The notes under the pieces are model-generated. The model made no database searches. It was not told where the DNA came from and worked only from the letters and a program-made list of their open reading frames with translations. Of a stretch of 35,549 nucleotides of DNA, positions 17,291 to 25,978 are shown piece after piece. Positions within the stretch are counted from its first letter, which is position 1. Every line of letters starts with the position of its first letter. Source of the stretch: Planctomycetota bacterium. Its GTDB lineage: Bacteria > Planctomycetota > Planctomycetia > Pirellulales > Pirellulaceae. The position numbers and the translations under genes were made by a program. The stretch is from the NCBI GenBank assembly GCA_029979005.1, contig JAPOIJ010000034.1, positions 1-35,549 on the forward strand, given 5' to 3'.

Positions 17291-17313
17291 CACGCTCGCT
17301 CAGCGATCCTGCT

Positions 17314-17661
17314 TCATTGGATATGGTTCGCCACCCATGCGAAGTAGTCATTGTTCCCGTCGGAGATAGGCACGGAAATGATTTGCGGGAGATCGTAGTT
17401 GTGTATTGTTTTGATCAACTCAATTATTGCTGCAACCTTCGCTTGCGTTGTTTTAATTGACAAACGGAGTTCTTCAGATGAAGTCAGTTTATCTTCCCAG
17501 ACATAAACACTTTTAATTGGCCCATCGATCTGGACACAGGCAGCCAGCTTTGTTGAGACCAGTTCATTGGCAATTGCTTCAGCAACAGATTGAGAATCAG
17601 TGGTGGTTAATACCATGGCGATCTGATTCGGATTGGTTGGGCTCAGCTCTTGCTCTGACAC
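17314..17661 (-). CDS. cutA: CutA divalent-cation tolerance protein
   Basis: The 115-residue CutA1-family protein is normally a ferredoxin-like trimer linked to copper/divalent-cation tolerance; its exact role is debated in bacteria. Visible family features are VLTTTDSQSVAEAIANELVSTKLAACVQI (17-45), the YVWEDKL segment (53-59), the SIKTT strand (68-72) and HNYDLPQIISVPI (87-99). Length matches the family. The start is GTG (complement of 17659-17661). It lies about 50 bp downstream of the acetyltransferase gene on the same strand. Confidence 0.95.
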   Translation of the reverse strand: MSEQELSPTNPNQIAMVLTTTDSQSVAEAIANELVSTKLAACVQIDGPIKSVYVWEDKLTSSEELRLSIKTTQAKVAAIIELIKTIHNYDLPQIISVPISDGNNDYFAWVANHIQ

Positions 17662-17714
17662 GAATTGCCTACTTTCATTCCTTGAGTGTAAGTTACTGTC
17701 GTAATTTGGAGACG

Positions 17715-18689
17715 TTATCCAGTTTCTGGCATAAAGGTGGGCATGACCACGCCTTCAGGTGGCGCCTCATTCCCTCGGACTTGTGAAAAGTGAATTTCAC
17801 AGTTTCGAGCTCCCCATTTATACATTGTGTCGACCAGCTCGCGGCGCGTTACTGGTATTAGGAAAACGGGAGATCGGCCTCGATTGTGATTAAGTTCTTC
17901 ATGAATGAGCGCCGCCGCCTGTTGGTCTGTCCGAGCAATACCCGGACCGAGCATATTACTCGCCGCGTGCTGCACTGATACAAGAAATCCCTCCAATTCG
18001 CCCGATTCATTTTCATAAACGGAAACGTGCCAGATGCCCGACTTGTTTTCTATGAAATACCGGAAGTCTTTCTCCCGAGAAATATGATTGAGCTCTAGTT
18101 CCAAGGCGACCATCTTGGAGACATCAGCAAGAGTAGCTTTTCTGACTCTGTTTAAACCTGCCGGGGAATGATCAATTCCTGCTTCGGGAACGCTTAGGAT
18201 CATATCCTGAAAAGCAGTTTGTGGTGTGAAGCCAGCTCGGGTGTAAAGTGAAAATGAATCGAGATTAAGGGCACTCGAAACAAGGCGTACCGGTTTTTGT
18301 TCCTCATCTGCTAAGTTTGTGATGTGAGCAAGTAGGCGACTGGCAACTTTTTGCCCCATCGCATCGGGGTGGACATTCATAATTCCGAGTGAAATATGCG
18401 TTTCTCGAGGATGGAAAAAGCAGGAGCCGGCGATCCGCTGACTCGACTGATCAACTGCCAGAATACAGCACCCTGGATCGAGGTTTTCGTAGACCTCGCA
18501 AAAAAGTCCAGCGTCCTCGACCGCGCCGGTGAATATGGCATTCATGCCATGTGATTGGTACCAGTGGTTCGTGCCGTGATAGATCAAACTGGCCACTTCG
18601 GGCCAATCTTCTCGATCCATCGCTCGTAGAATGATATTGGAAGAATTCAATTTGTGGACTCGCAATCGTTGGCCAGTTGTCAGGTTCAA
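17715..18689 (-). CDS. GNAT-family N-acetyltransferase, probably with two GNAT-like halves
   Basis: The 324-residue protein has a recognisable N-terminal GNAT domain (about 18-168): the acetyl-CoA loop region VHPDAMGQKVASRLL at 106-120 and the motif-B segment SLYTRAGF at 147-154. A second, weaker GNAT-like half begins at RVRKATLADVSKMVALE (181-197) and runs to the end. Tandem GNATs are common, often with one degenerate half. Substrate is unknown. The start is a TTG (complement of 18687-18689) with no clear ribosome site; a later internal start is possible. It is divergent from the esterase gene at 18902. Confidence 0.82.
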   Translation of the reverse strand: MNLTTGQRLRVHKLNSSNIILRAMDREDWPEVASLIYHGTNHWYQSHGMNAIFTGAVEDAGLFCEVYENLDPGCCILAVDQSSQRIAGSCFFHPRETHISLGIMNVHPDAMGQKVASRLLAHITNLADEEQKPVRLVSSALNLDSFSLYTRAGFTPQTAFQDMILSVPEAGIDHSPAGLNRVRKATLADVSKMVALELELNHISREKDFRYFIENKSGIWHVSVYENESGELEGFLVSVQHAASNMLGPGIARTDQQAAALIHEELNHNRGRSPVFLIPVTRRELVDTMYKWGARNCEIHFSQVRGNEAPPEGVVMPTFMPETG

Positions 18690-18710
18690 TTGTTTGACTT
18701 TTTTGAAACG

Positions 18711-18733
18711 AGCTAAGTGAGGTCGTCTTAGCT
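18711..18733. repeat. 7-bp inverted repeat in a divergent promoter region
   Basis: AGCTAAG (18711-18717) and CTTAGCT (18727-18733) are perfect complements separated by nine bases. They lie 22 bp upstream of the acetyltransferase start and about 170 bp upstream of the esterase start. The position would fit an operator or a 5' leader hairpin. No regulator can be named. Confidence 0.4.
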
Positions 18734-18901
18734 TTGCCTTAGTTTATCTGATAATTCGAGGGCTGCAATTTTGAGAGTTATCGAACATATCTCGTTTTAA
18801 GAGCCGCAAAGTAGAATGGCAAATGCACAAAAAATAATTGTTCCGTGGTCGTTGAGGTGGTAGCTTGGGACCAATTGAGACTTAACAAAGGAATAGATGC
18901 G

Positions 18902-19795
18902 ATGCGATTTTGGATTCTAGGGTGTTTGTTTTTATTGTCTGGTTCATTGTGTGATCACTCCGTGAGTGCGGAACCCGAAGTGGTTGCGTTGTGGACGAGT
19001 AACGTCCCGGGTGCGTTGGGAAGCGAGCAGAAAGATACGCCTCGTTTAATTCTTTACCCCGCAAAGGAAAATCCGTCGGGAACGGCGGTTGTGGTTTGCC
19101 CCGGTGGAGGATATGGCGGTTTGGCGATGGGGCATGAAGGGCATCAGATTGCAGAGTGGCTAAATAAAAATGGAATATCAGCGTTTATTTGCGACTATCG
19201 CCATCGTGGAAAAGGTTATGGACACCCCTATCCTCTGATGGATGTACAACGGGCAATTCGGATGGTTCGAAAGAATGCCGCGGCTTGGCATATTAACCCA
19301 GATCAAGTGGGAGTGCTTGGGTTTTCGGCGGGAGGGCACCTTGCGTCATCGGTTTCGACTCATGAAAGTATTGGCGAATTAGTGGGCGATGATATTGACG
19401 AAATGCCATGTCGACCAAATTTTTCCGTTCTCTGTTATCCCGTGATTGGTTTTGGCAAGTCTTATACTCATCGTGGCTCTCAGCGAAATCTCATTGGCGA
19501 TAAGGCTGACAAGGAACTCGTCGAGTTCTATTCCAACGAAGAACAAGTAGATGCAAAAACACCTCCGACTTTTTTATGGCACACGACTCAGGACAAAGCC
19601 GTTCCGGTCGAAAACAGCATTGAGTATTACCTCGCTTGTAAGAAGCACAATGTTCCCGTTTCTTTGCATGTGTTTGAGCAGGGGCGGCACGGAATTGGAC
19701 TGGCGGTCGGTACCAAGGCTGCCTTCGCATGGCCCCAGTTGTGCATTGAATGGATGCAAGAGTTAGGATTTGCAAATGGAAACCCCGCCAACTAG
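18902..19795 (+). CDS. Secreted alpha/beta hydrolase of the BD-FAE/acetyl-xylan-esterase-like group
   Basis: The 297-residue protein starts at ATG 18902, with AAAGGA upstream and a signal peptide (1-23, ending VSAEPE). An in-frame GTG at 18845 would add 19 unlikely residues. The core shows VVVCPGGGYGGLA (oxyanion region, 64-75), GFSAGGH with nucleophile Ser142, Asp231 in TTQDKAVP and His263 in GRHGIG. This pattern is typical of secreted esterases that remove acetyl or feruloyl groups from xylan-like glycans. It converges with the sulfatase gene 13 bp away. A joint role in glycan breakdown is inferred from that context. Confidence 0.87.
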   Translation: MRFWILGCLFLLSGSLCDHSVSAEPEVVALWTSNVPGALGSEQKDTPRLILYPAKENPSGTAVVVCPGGGYGGLAMGHEGHQIAEWLNKNGISAFICDYRHRGKGYGHPYPLMDVQRAIRMVRKNAAAWHINPDQVGVLGFSAGGHLASSVSTHESIGELVGDDIDEMPCRPNFSVLCYPVIGFGKSYTHRGSQRNLIGDKADKELVEFYSNEEQVDAKTPPTFLWHTTQDKAVPVENSIEYYLACKKHNVPVSLHVFEQGRHGIGLAVGTKAAFAWPQLCIEWMQELGFANGNPAN

Positions 19796-19808
19796 AAAGC
19801 AGCTCGAA

Positions 19809-21392
19809 CTATTTTTTCCACGGGACATTCGTCCAGTGAACTGAGTTCTGGTCGTTGGCTTGAGGGATGCCGGGAGTGCTCCGTCCATTTTCAATAAAGC
19901 GTCTGAGAGTTTCGGTCATTTTCTCGACGATCTCTGGATGTTGGAGATGCAAGTTGACGGATTCTTTTGGGTCGTTTTTCATGTCGTAGAGCTGGATTGC
20001 GGGAAGGCCCTGTTTGTTGGCCACTGCTTCGCGCGGTGCGCTCCAGCCTCCGGAGCCGCGACAAAAAAGTGTTTTCCATTGACCATTCTCTCCACCTTGC
20101 CGGATGGCAAAGTGTCCGGAAATGGAGTGACATACGATGGCTTCGTGAAGTGGTTGCTCCAGTCGCTTGCCTTGTAAAAGTGGAAGAAGGCTCAGGCTGT
20201 CTTCGGCAGCCTCATCTGGCAAATCATAGTTAGTGATATCCGCCAGAGTTGCCATCAGGTCGACGAGTGATACGACTTCATTCGATCGGGAGCTGGGCTT
20301 GGTGACTCCCGGCCAGCGAACGATTAAGGGGACTCGGTGCCCACCTTCAAATGCGTCGGCTTTGTTCCCTCGAAAGTTTTCAGTAAGGTGAACCCCTTTT
20401 TTTGCGAGAGATTCAAAATTTGCAATCGGCGAAGTTCCATTGTCAGTCGTGAAAATGACAATTGTATTATTTGCCTGCTGTGTATCGTCGAGTGCTTTAA
20501 GCAATTGCCCAACGATGGCATCAGTTTCAATTAGGAAATCAGCGTACTCGCTAATGCCACTTGTCCCTTTCCATGGCTGGTCGGGTGCAATGGGGGAATG
20601 CGGTGACGGCATTGGAAAGTACAGGAAAAAAGGTCTCTCTGAATCTTTTTGAGCATGAATAAATTCCGCACAGCGTTTGCCGTATTCTGGTAAGACGGAT
20701 TCCAGTCTCCACCCCGCGACGGCCGGACCAGGATTGACGCCAGTGTATTTGGTTAGCCCAATGGCTTCGGCGGACGTCGCAATGGTACCCAGCAATTTGT
20801 CATTCTCACGCCATGCGTAGGGTGGCCAATTGGGGACATCATCTCCAAACCAATAATCAAATCCTTTTCCGTTGGGACCGTCTTGGATAGCTCCGCTGAA
20901 ATCAATTTCCGCCAGCTTTGATGTGTAAGTGGGAGGCTCGCTATTATTCTGGGTCTTGCTGGGCCAATTAAATCCAAGATGCCACTTGCCGATCATATGG
21001 GTGCGGTAGCCTTGACGGCGCAACATTTCCGGCATGGTCAGTCGATTGGGTTCAATCAGCGGGCGTTCCCATTGACCGACAATGCCTCGTTTGAGTCTTG
21101 ATCGCCAGTTGTATCGTCCGGTCAATAATCCATAGCGGGATGGAGAGCAAACCGCGGACGTAGAGTGAGCATCCATGAACGAAAGGCCTTCATTGGCTAG
21201 TCGGTCAATGTGTGGAGTTTTGAGACCGAGGCGGTCGTTAAACGCGCTGACACTGTCAATTCCCATGTCGTCCGCAAAGATCAAGATAATGTTGGGATGC
21301 GTTTCGCCAATGAGTTGATTACCTCTCTCGCAGCAGGAAAACCAAGCAAGAAGAATTAGTCCAATCAGTCTTATTGTATGTTGAGAGGTCAT
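19809..21392 (-). CDS. Secreted type I sulfatase (arylsulfatase family S1)
   Basis: The 527-residue sulfatase has a hydrophobic export signal (LIGLILLAWFSCC, about 9-21); the Cys-Cys there could allow lipidation. Metal ligands start at DD (41-42). The formylglycine motif is C82-S-P-S-R, followed by YGLLTGRY, and the second metal cluster is FTTDNGTSP. Cys82 should be oxidised by a formylglycine-generating enzyme encoded elsewhere. The sulfated-glycan substrate is unknown. It is last in the minus-strand series after the PVC-dehydrogenase/ThuA gene (119-bp gap). Its C-terminal block GSGGWSAPRE...KQGLPA is shared with the sulfatase at 30930. Confidence 0.93.
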   Translation of the reverse strand: MTSQHTIRLIGLILLAWFSCCERGNQLIGETHPNIILIFADDMGIDSVSAFNDRLGLKTPHIDRLANEGLSFMDAHSTSAVCSPSRYGLLTGRYNWRSRLKRGIVGQWERPLIEPNRLTMPEMLRRQGYRTHMIGKWHLGFNWPSKTQNNSEPPTYTSKLAEIDFSGAIQDGPNGKGFDYWFGDDVPNWPPYAWRENDKLLGTIATSAEAIGLTKYTGVNPGPAVAGWRLESVLPEYGKRCAEFIHAQKDSERPFFLYFPMPSPHSPIAPDQPWKGTSGISEYADFLIETDAIVGQLLKALDDTQQANNTIVIFTTDNGTSPIANFESLAKKGVHLTENFRGNKADAFEGGHRVPLIVRWPGVTKPSSRSNEVVSLVDLMATLADITNYDLPDEAAEDSLSLLPLLQGKRLEQPLHEAIVCHSISGHFAIRQGGENGQWKTLFCRGSGGWSAPREAVANKQGLPAIQLYDMKNDPKESVNLHLQHPEIVEKMTETLRRFIENGRSTPGIPQANDQNSVHWTNVPWKK

Positions 21393-21472
21393 TGACTTGG
21401 GCCTGTTTTTTGTAGCTGTTCGGGTAAACCAAGAGGAGCGACTGGGCGGTTAAAAGACCATCTTCGCGTCGC

Positions 21473-21485
21473 GAGCAGACTGCTC
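21473..21485. repeat. 13-bp odd palindrome between the PVC-dehydrogenase and sulfatase genes
   Basis: GAGCAG-A-CTGCTC is a perfect inverted repeat in the 119-bp gap before the sulfatase gene. It is the only notable item there. The length and position would fit a small operator or be chance. Confidence 0.35.
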
Positions 21486-21511
21486 AAACAAATCCGGCGT
21501 AGGCGATAATA

Positions 21512-24500
21512 CTAATCGATATTTTGTTGGATCCGGTTTTTATCAGGGGTCTGTGAAGGGCAGCCATCACTTGGCACCTTTAATTTTGCTGTCCAAAGAA
21601 TTGCATTGAGTACCACCTTTCTAAAATTGTCGTCTTGCCAGCTTTCATGATTGTGGGCTCCGGTAAATCCAAACCCCCTCCCACCATCGGGACGTTGATA
21701 GGCCCATGCAACGTGCTGCGATTCGCCGTTCGCAACTGCAGCACGAACCGTGGGATTTCCGCTGCGGTCACCATCTGGACGGCGCAGCGTTTCCGGTGGT
21801 GGAAGATCAGAAAGAATAGGAGTTACTCCCTCAAGATTGTCGCGGAAACGCATGTGGTAATACCATTCATCATCAACACTAAAGGGTTTAACGCCGTTGC
21901 TAATTGGGTGGTTGGGGAATTGGGTGAATTTTGGTTTCCAGTGGGGGTTAACCGACCAGTTGAGATCACAGAATCCCCCCATCCAATCCAGGAACTTCTC
22001 ACCAGCCTTTCCCTTTTCTGCTTCGGTCGCCCAGTGAATCATGACCACGCCGACCCCTTTTTTCATTAGTTCGTCAAATTCATCTAGATGAGACCTTAAT
22101 ACATGGCCACGGTGTCCAGTGCTGAAAATCACAATGGTTGCCGCATCGTTGAAAATGGAGGGGTCCTTGGGATACCCATAGTGCGGGACAAGTTGAGCGT
22201 CGACGTTCAGGCCAGAGTCATTTAGTGCTTCAGCCAGAATCATATTGCCAGCACGGTGCTCGTGCTTCATTTTTCCATGGCTCGGTTTGCCAGAAATAAA
22301 GATGATTTTAGTTTTTTCACTCTCTGTTGGGAGCGGTTGGCTTTTGATCTTAACTTCGTTCCAGTAGGCCCATTCATTATGCCAGTCGTTCGCTCTGTTT
22401 TCGATCGAAAGTTGAACCGTCTGTCCGGCGAACTCAGTGAGGTCGACGGAGACCTCAAGCCACTCATCGGTTCCGACAGATTTGCTGCTAACCATTCTTT
22501 TTTTGAGCAGTTTATCGTTAGCCAGAACGCGAAGTTGCCAATCGCCATGCGGGTGATGGCTGACTTGAAGGTCAAGCGATGTCGCTTGATTAACGGGTAC
22601 TTTAAATTCACGGTACAAGTCACAGGGGATTTTTTTGTCCAGCGGATGTGTCTGGATTGCAGTCCGGTTCCGGAAGATGTCGTGTCGAATTACTCCTCCC
22701 TCGCCAACGTTGCGAACCTTGAACCCCGGCGCGACGGACTGCAGCATTCGCTGCCATTCCGGTTTTGTTTTTGTAATCTTGGCTCGTTTTTTTCCAGCGG
22801 TTTTATTGTTCTGACTGACCAATCGTCTGGCAACAAACTCTTGTAGTGCAGGGATTTTCCCATCGGTAACTAACTCCAAAGCTGCTTTCGGGTTCCCGAC
22901 TACCATAGGCTCAATGCCGAACCAATACATTCTGGGTAGGTTATTATCAGCCACGTCTTCCGAATGGCTAACCAGGCCCCGGAGGATTGGCCAACGCTGG
23001 TCGAAGGGAAGTCTTTGTACTGCGGCAGAAAGATAAAGGCGGACGATGGGGGATAGATCGTTGTCGGCTAACGACGCTAAGCGGTCAATGATGGAGTTGC
23101 CAAGCTTGGGCGAATCCGAGGCAGTAGAGTTAGCAAAGGCATGGGTTGGGCTGTCGTCGCATAAAAATTGGATGGCCCAGCCGCGAACGTACTCATCCGG
23201 ATGATTTAGAAGTTGCAGTAGGTTCGATTCGGCTAATCCACCAGTGACGTGGAGCGCCCACAGCGAGCGGAGTCTTTGGGGGGAACTGTTGGCAGTTTCA
23301 AAGTTTTTCATCAACGCCGTATGGACAGCGTTTCGATCGAGATTCTCTGAGGCTGCGCGGTAATGCAGTAGCGTCCGTGCCTGACGAACAAACCAGTCGT
23401 TGGAATGATTCTGAAGATCCACCAATTCCAGATCAGACATCTCACCTAAATCCGGGCAGATAAATGGCTGGGAGTTCTTGGGCATGATTCTGTAGACGCG
23501 GCCGCTATTTGGAAAATTAACGGCATTGCCGCAAACATCCGTGTCGTGCCAGTCAAGAATATAGACTCCGCCTTCCGGGCCAATTTCAACACTAAATCCA
23601 ACCCATGCAAGGTCGTTGGTTGGCATGAAGTCATCGCCATGCTGTCCAATGAAACTGGAGCCGTTTGGTTTCATGACGTCCGTGAGTACCGCGTGTTCGT
23701 GAATATTGCACATGAAGAGTCGATTGCGATATTCTTTCGGAAAAGTGTCGGCGAGATAAAAACGCGCGCCGCCATGGGCTGATAGATGGGTATGGTCGCG
23801 AATAGTTTTTATGTCATCGTATACATGTGGATTTACATGAGGTTTGCTTTGTTTGTGATAGACACCTCCCTGAACAATGTGAAATAAATGAGGGATCACA
23901 CAGCAGGTCGCGAATCCTTGGCCATGCTGATTGAAGTCGAACCCCCAAGGGTTGGAGAGCCCTCTGGCGTAGACTTCAAATTTGTGTTTCACGGGGTGGT
24001 ATCTCCAGATACCTCCATCAATGAATTGCCGCTCGTCATCCGGGGCGTCGGGAAGTCCGACCTTCGATTCGGTGAATACGCCATGGCAACCATAAAGCCA
24101 TCCATCTGGCCCCCAAATAAAACTATTCAGTGTTTCATGGCGATCATTGATTCCCCAGCCGTCGAGTAATACTTCCGGTGGTCCATCGGGTTGGTCGTCG
24201 CCGTCAGCGTCGGGGATGAACGTCAAATTAGGTGGCGAGCCAACAAAGACTCCGCCGAAACCGCAGGCGATTCCCGACGTAAAAGTCAATTTGTCGGTGA
24301 ATGTTTTTTTCGTGTCGAATGTGCCGTCTCCATCCGAATCTTCAAGGATCTGAATACGGCTGACTTGTTCATCGGTATGCTTTCGACGGGTTTGGTAGTT
24401 GAAGTTTTCCGCGATCCATAACCTGCCCCGGTCGTCAAAACAAAATGCAATTGGTTCGGCAATGTCGGGCTCTGCCGCAAAAATGGATACATCAAAACCA

Positions 24501-24709
24501 TTCGGAATGGCCATTTGAGCAACGGCTTGCCTGGGGCTTAAGAATGGGGCGTCACTGGTTTTGTGTTGCTTTTGCGGAAGGCGGTTTTTGGAGTCTTCAG
24601 GAGAGTCTTGCGCGTACACGATGGCAGTTGCGAAACTAATACTGAGTAAGCAAAAGCAGAGCAAGCGCAAGAAATTGTATGTCATCCGATGAATGCGTTG
24701 AATGCTCAT
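21512..24709 (-). CDS. PVC-type membrane-bound dehydrogenase propeller with HEAT repeats and a C-terminal ThuA domain
   Basis: The 1065-residue protein has a signal peptide (about 1-34, ending VYAQ). Residues about 50-415 form a six-bladed propeller of the PVC-type dehydrogenase group (PNGFDVSIFAAEPDIAEPIAFCFDDRGRLWIAE; repeated DGDG). HEAT-like repeats span about 426-520. A beta-sandwich, sugar-binding-like region lies at about 673-793. A ThuA domain (about 797-1045; IIFISGKPSHG, FSTGHRGH, GVVMIHWATE) ends the chain. It has no CxxCH heme site, unlike many relatives. The neighbouring cytochrome gene, which overlaps it by ATGA, may supply that part. Sugar or alcohol oxidation outside the cytoplasm is inferred. 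Confidence 0.9.
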   Translation of the reverse strand: MSIQRIHRMTYNFLRLLCFCLLSISFATAIVYAQDSPEDSKNRLPQKQHKTSDAPFLSPRQAVAQMAIPNGFDVSIFAAEPDIAEPIAFCFDDRGRLWIAENFNYQTRRKHTDEQVSRIQILEDSDGDGTFDTKKTFTDKLTFTSGIACGFGGVFVGSPPNLTFIPDADGDDQPDGPPEVLLDGWGINDRHETLNSFIWGPDGWLYGCHGVFTESKVGLPDAPDDERQFIDGGIWRYHPVKHKFEVYARGLSNPWGFDFNQHGQGFATCCVIPHLFHIVQGGVYHKQSKPHVNPHVYDDIKTIRDHTHLSAHGGARFYLADTFPKEYRNRLFMCNIHEHAVLTDVMKPNGSSFIGQHGDDFMPTNDLAWVGFSVEIGPEGGVYILDWHDTDVCGNAVNFPNSGRVYRIMPKNSQPFICPDLGEMSDLELVDLQNHSNDWFVRQARTLLHYRAASENLDRNAVHTALMKNFETANSSPQRLRSLWALHVTGGLAESNLLQLLNHPDEYVRGWAIQFLCDDSPTHAFANSTASDSPKLGNSIIDRLASLADNDLSPIVRLYLSAAVQRLPFDQRWPILRGLVSHSEDVADNNLPRMYWFGIEPMVVGNPKAALELVTDGKIPALQEFVARRLVSQNNKTAGKKRAKITKTKPEWQRMLQSVAPGFKVRNVGEGGVIRHDIFRNRTAIQTHPLDKKIPCDLYREFKVPVNQATSLDLQVSHHPHGDWQLRVLANDKLLKKRMVSSKSVGTDEWLEVSVDLTEFAGQTVQLSIENRANDWHNEWAYWNEVKIKSQPLPTESEKTKIIFISGKPSHGKMKHEHRAGNMILAEALNDSGLNVDAQLVPHYGYPKDPSIFNDAATIVIFSTGHRGHVLRSHLDEFDELMKKGVGVVMIHWATEAEKGKAGEKFLDWMGGFCDLNWSVNPHWKPKFTQFPNHPISNGVKPFSVDDEWYYHMRFRDNLEGVTPILSDLPPPETLRRPDGDRSGNPTVRAAVANGESQHVAWAYQRPDGGRGFGFTGAHNHESWQDDNFRKVVLNAILWTAKLKVPSDGCPSQTPDKNRIQQNID

Positions 24710-25929
24710 TTGACCATCTCCACTTGTTCGGTCGTTTGTAAATATTTGATGAGGTCTCGGACTTCCTGAGGTTTCATTTGGTCTAATTGTCCTTCTGGCA
24801 TCATTGATTTTTCGGATGTTTTGCGAGTTTCTATGTCAGCTTTGGCAATAACCAATCTGGGTTGTTCGACCGTCTTAAGAACTACCCTCGTTCCGTCTTC
24901 TTCTGCAATTACGCCATTAACTAGGCGCCCGTCGATGGTTTGGATTAAAACCATTTGATAACTTTCTGGAACGTCATAACTTGGAGCGACACTGTTGAGC
25001 AAAATGTAGTCGAGGTTGGCACGATTAGATCCGGTTAGATCCGGGCCGATTTCTCCGCCGGCGCCATAAAGGACATGGCAGGAAGCACATGTTTTCTCAT
25101 ATACCACTCGGCCGCGCGAGGCATTTGCGGTCTCAAGCGCTGTTCCCGAAACCATGCGTTTGTATTTTGCAATGGTTTTAATTCTGTCGGTCGTGACCGG
25201 TTTGACCTCGCCGTAGTAGTCAATAAAAGCCCGGCCGAGGATTTTATTTAGTGATCTTGCGACGTGCACAGGGATGTCTGATCGCGGAATTCTGTCCGAT
25301 TTCAGGGCGGCAAGAAGCCGTTCAGCATAAAATTGACGACTCGCTAAAGTTTCAATGACGGCACGTTGTTGTTCTTCTGAGAATTTGCTGTAACGGTCCA
25401 GTAATATTGTTGGGCCAGCCGCATTTTCTACTGCGGCGAATCCTCGAATTGCATCGAGACAGAATTCCGGCTCCTCAATTAAGAATTCGAGCAGATCGGA
25501 TGCTTCCTCATTTTGCTGGTTCAGGAGAGACCACAAAGCCTGACGACGAGCTTTGGGTGCAGCATTTCTATCCCGGACTTTGTCGAGAGCGAGTTGTTTC
25601 GCATCCGCATCTCCAAAAAATTGTGACAGTTGAAGAGCGAGATTGCGTATCTCCAGATTCTTGTTTCCAGCGAGTTTTGTCTTAAAAACTGAAGTCCAGT
25701 TTTCTGGGGCATTAACTCCGCGTCTTCCTTCAAGTCCGGCGATCATGCCGCGCATTAACGATTCCTGTACCTTCGGATCGTCCGTCTGATTCAAAGTTTC
25801 AACCAGCAACTGGAGGACTTTGGTTTCATCATCGGCAAGGACTGGTGAGACCGAATCGAGAACGAAAAAGGGAATGATTGCGAGAAGGCAAGGCAGCCAA
25901 TGGACTGGCGTATTGGATGGCATTGTCAT
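24706..25929 (-). CDS. c-type cytochrome with HEAT-like helices (planctomycete heme-binding domain)
   Basis: The 407-residue exported protein has a signal peptide at 1-32 (ending VLADD). Residues about 35-260 are helical, HEAT-like repeats. The heme c domain follows: VVYEKTCASCHVLYGAGGEIGPDLTGSNR with C281/C284/H285, and SMMPEGQLDQM (375-385) offering the distal Met. This matches the planctomycete TIGR02603-type heme-binding domain. I start at ATG 25929; longer starts run back into the upstream gene and lose the signal peptide. The stop overlaps the next gene's ATG by four bases (24706-24709), so translation is probably coupled and an electron-transfer partnership is likely. Confidence 0.9.
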   Translation of the reverse strand: MTMPSNTPVHWLPCLLAIIPFFVLDSVSPVLADDETKVLQLLVETLNQTDDPKVQESLMRGMIAGLEGRRGVNAPENWTSVFKTKLAGNKNLEIRNLALQLSQFFGDADAKQLALDKVRDRNAAPKARRQALWSLLNQQNEEASDLLEFLIEEPEFCLDAIRGFAAVENAAGPTILLDRYSKFSEEQQRAVIETLASRQFYAERLLAALKSDRIPRSDIPVHVARSLNKILGRAFIDYYGEVKPVTTDRIKTIAKYKRMVSGTALETANASRGRVVYEKTCASCHVLYGAGGEIGPDLTGSNRANLDYILLNSVAPSYDVPESYQMVLIQTIDGRLVNGVIAEEDGTRVVLKTVEQPRLVIAKADIETRKTSEKSMMPEGQLDQMKPQEVRDLIKYLQTTEQVEMVK

Positions 25930-25978
25930 TTTATGATCACGGCGGAACAGGCATAGATACGGGAACGAAAAGCAAAGT

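Larger units (their letters stand above)
16683..17313. other. 631-bp gene graveyard with pseudogene, hairpin element and tRNA-Leu remnant
   Basis: No intact gene is seen between the beta-helix gene and cutA. From left to right it contains about 200 bp of featureless sequence, a decayed small membrane-protein gene (16893-17086), a long imperfect inverted repeat (17123-17200) and a degenerate tRNA-Leu (17213-17290). These items are entered separately. Three decayed or repeat-like items in 400 bp is unlike every other gap in the window. Confidence 0.8.
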
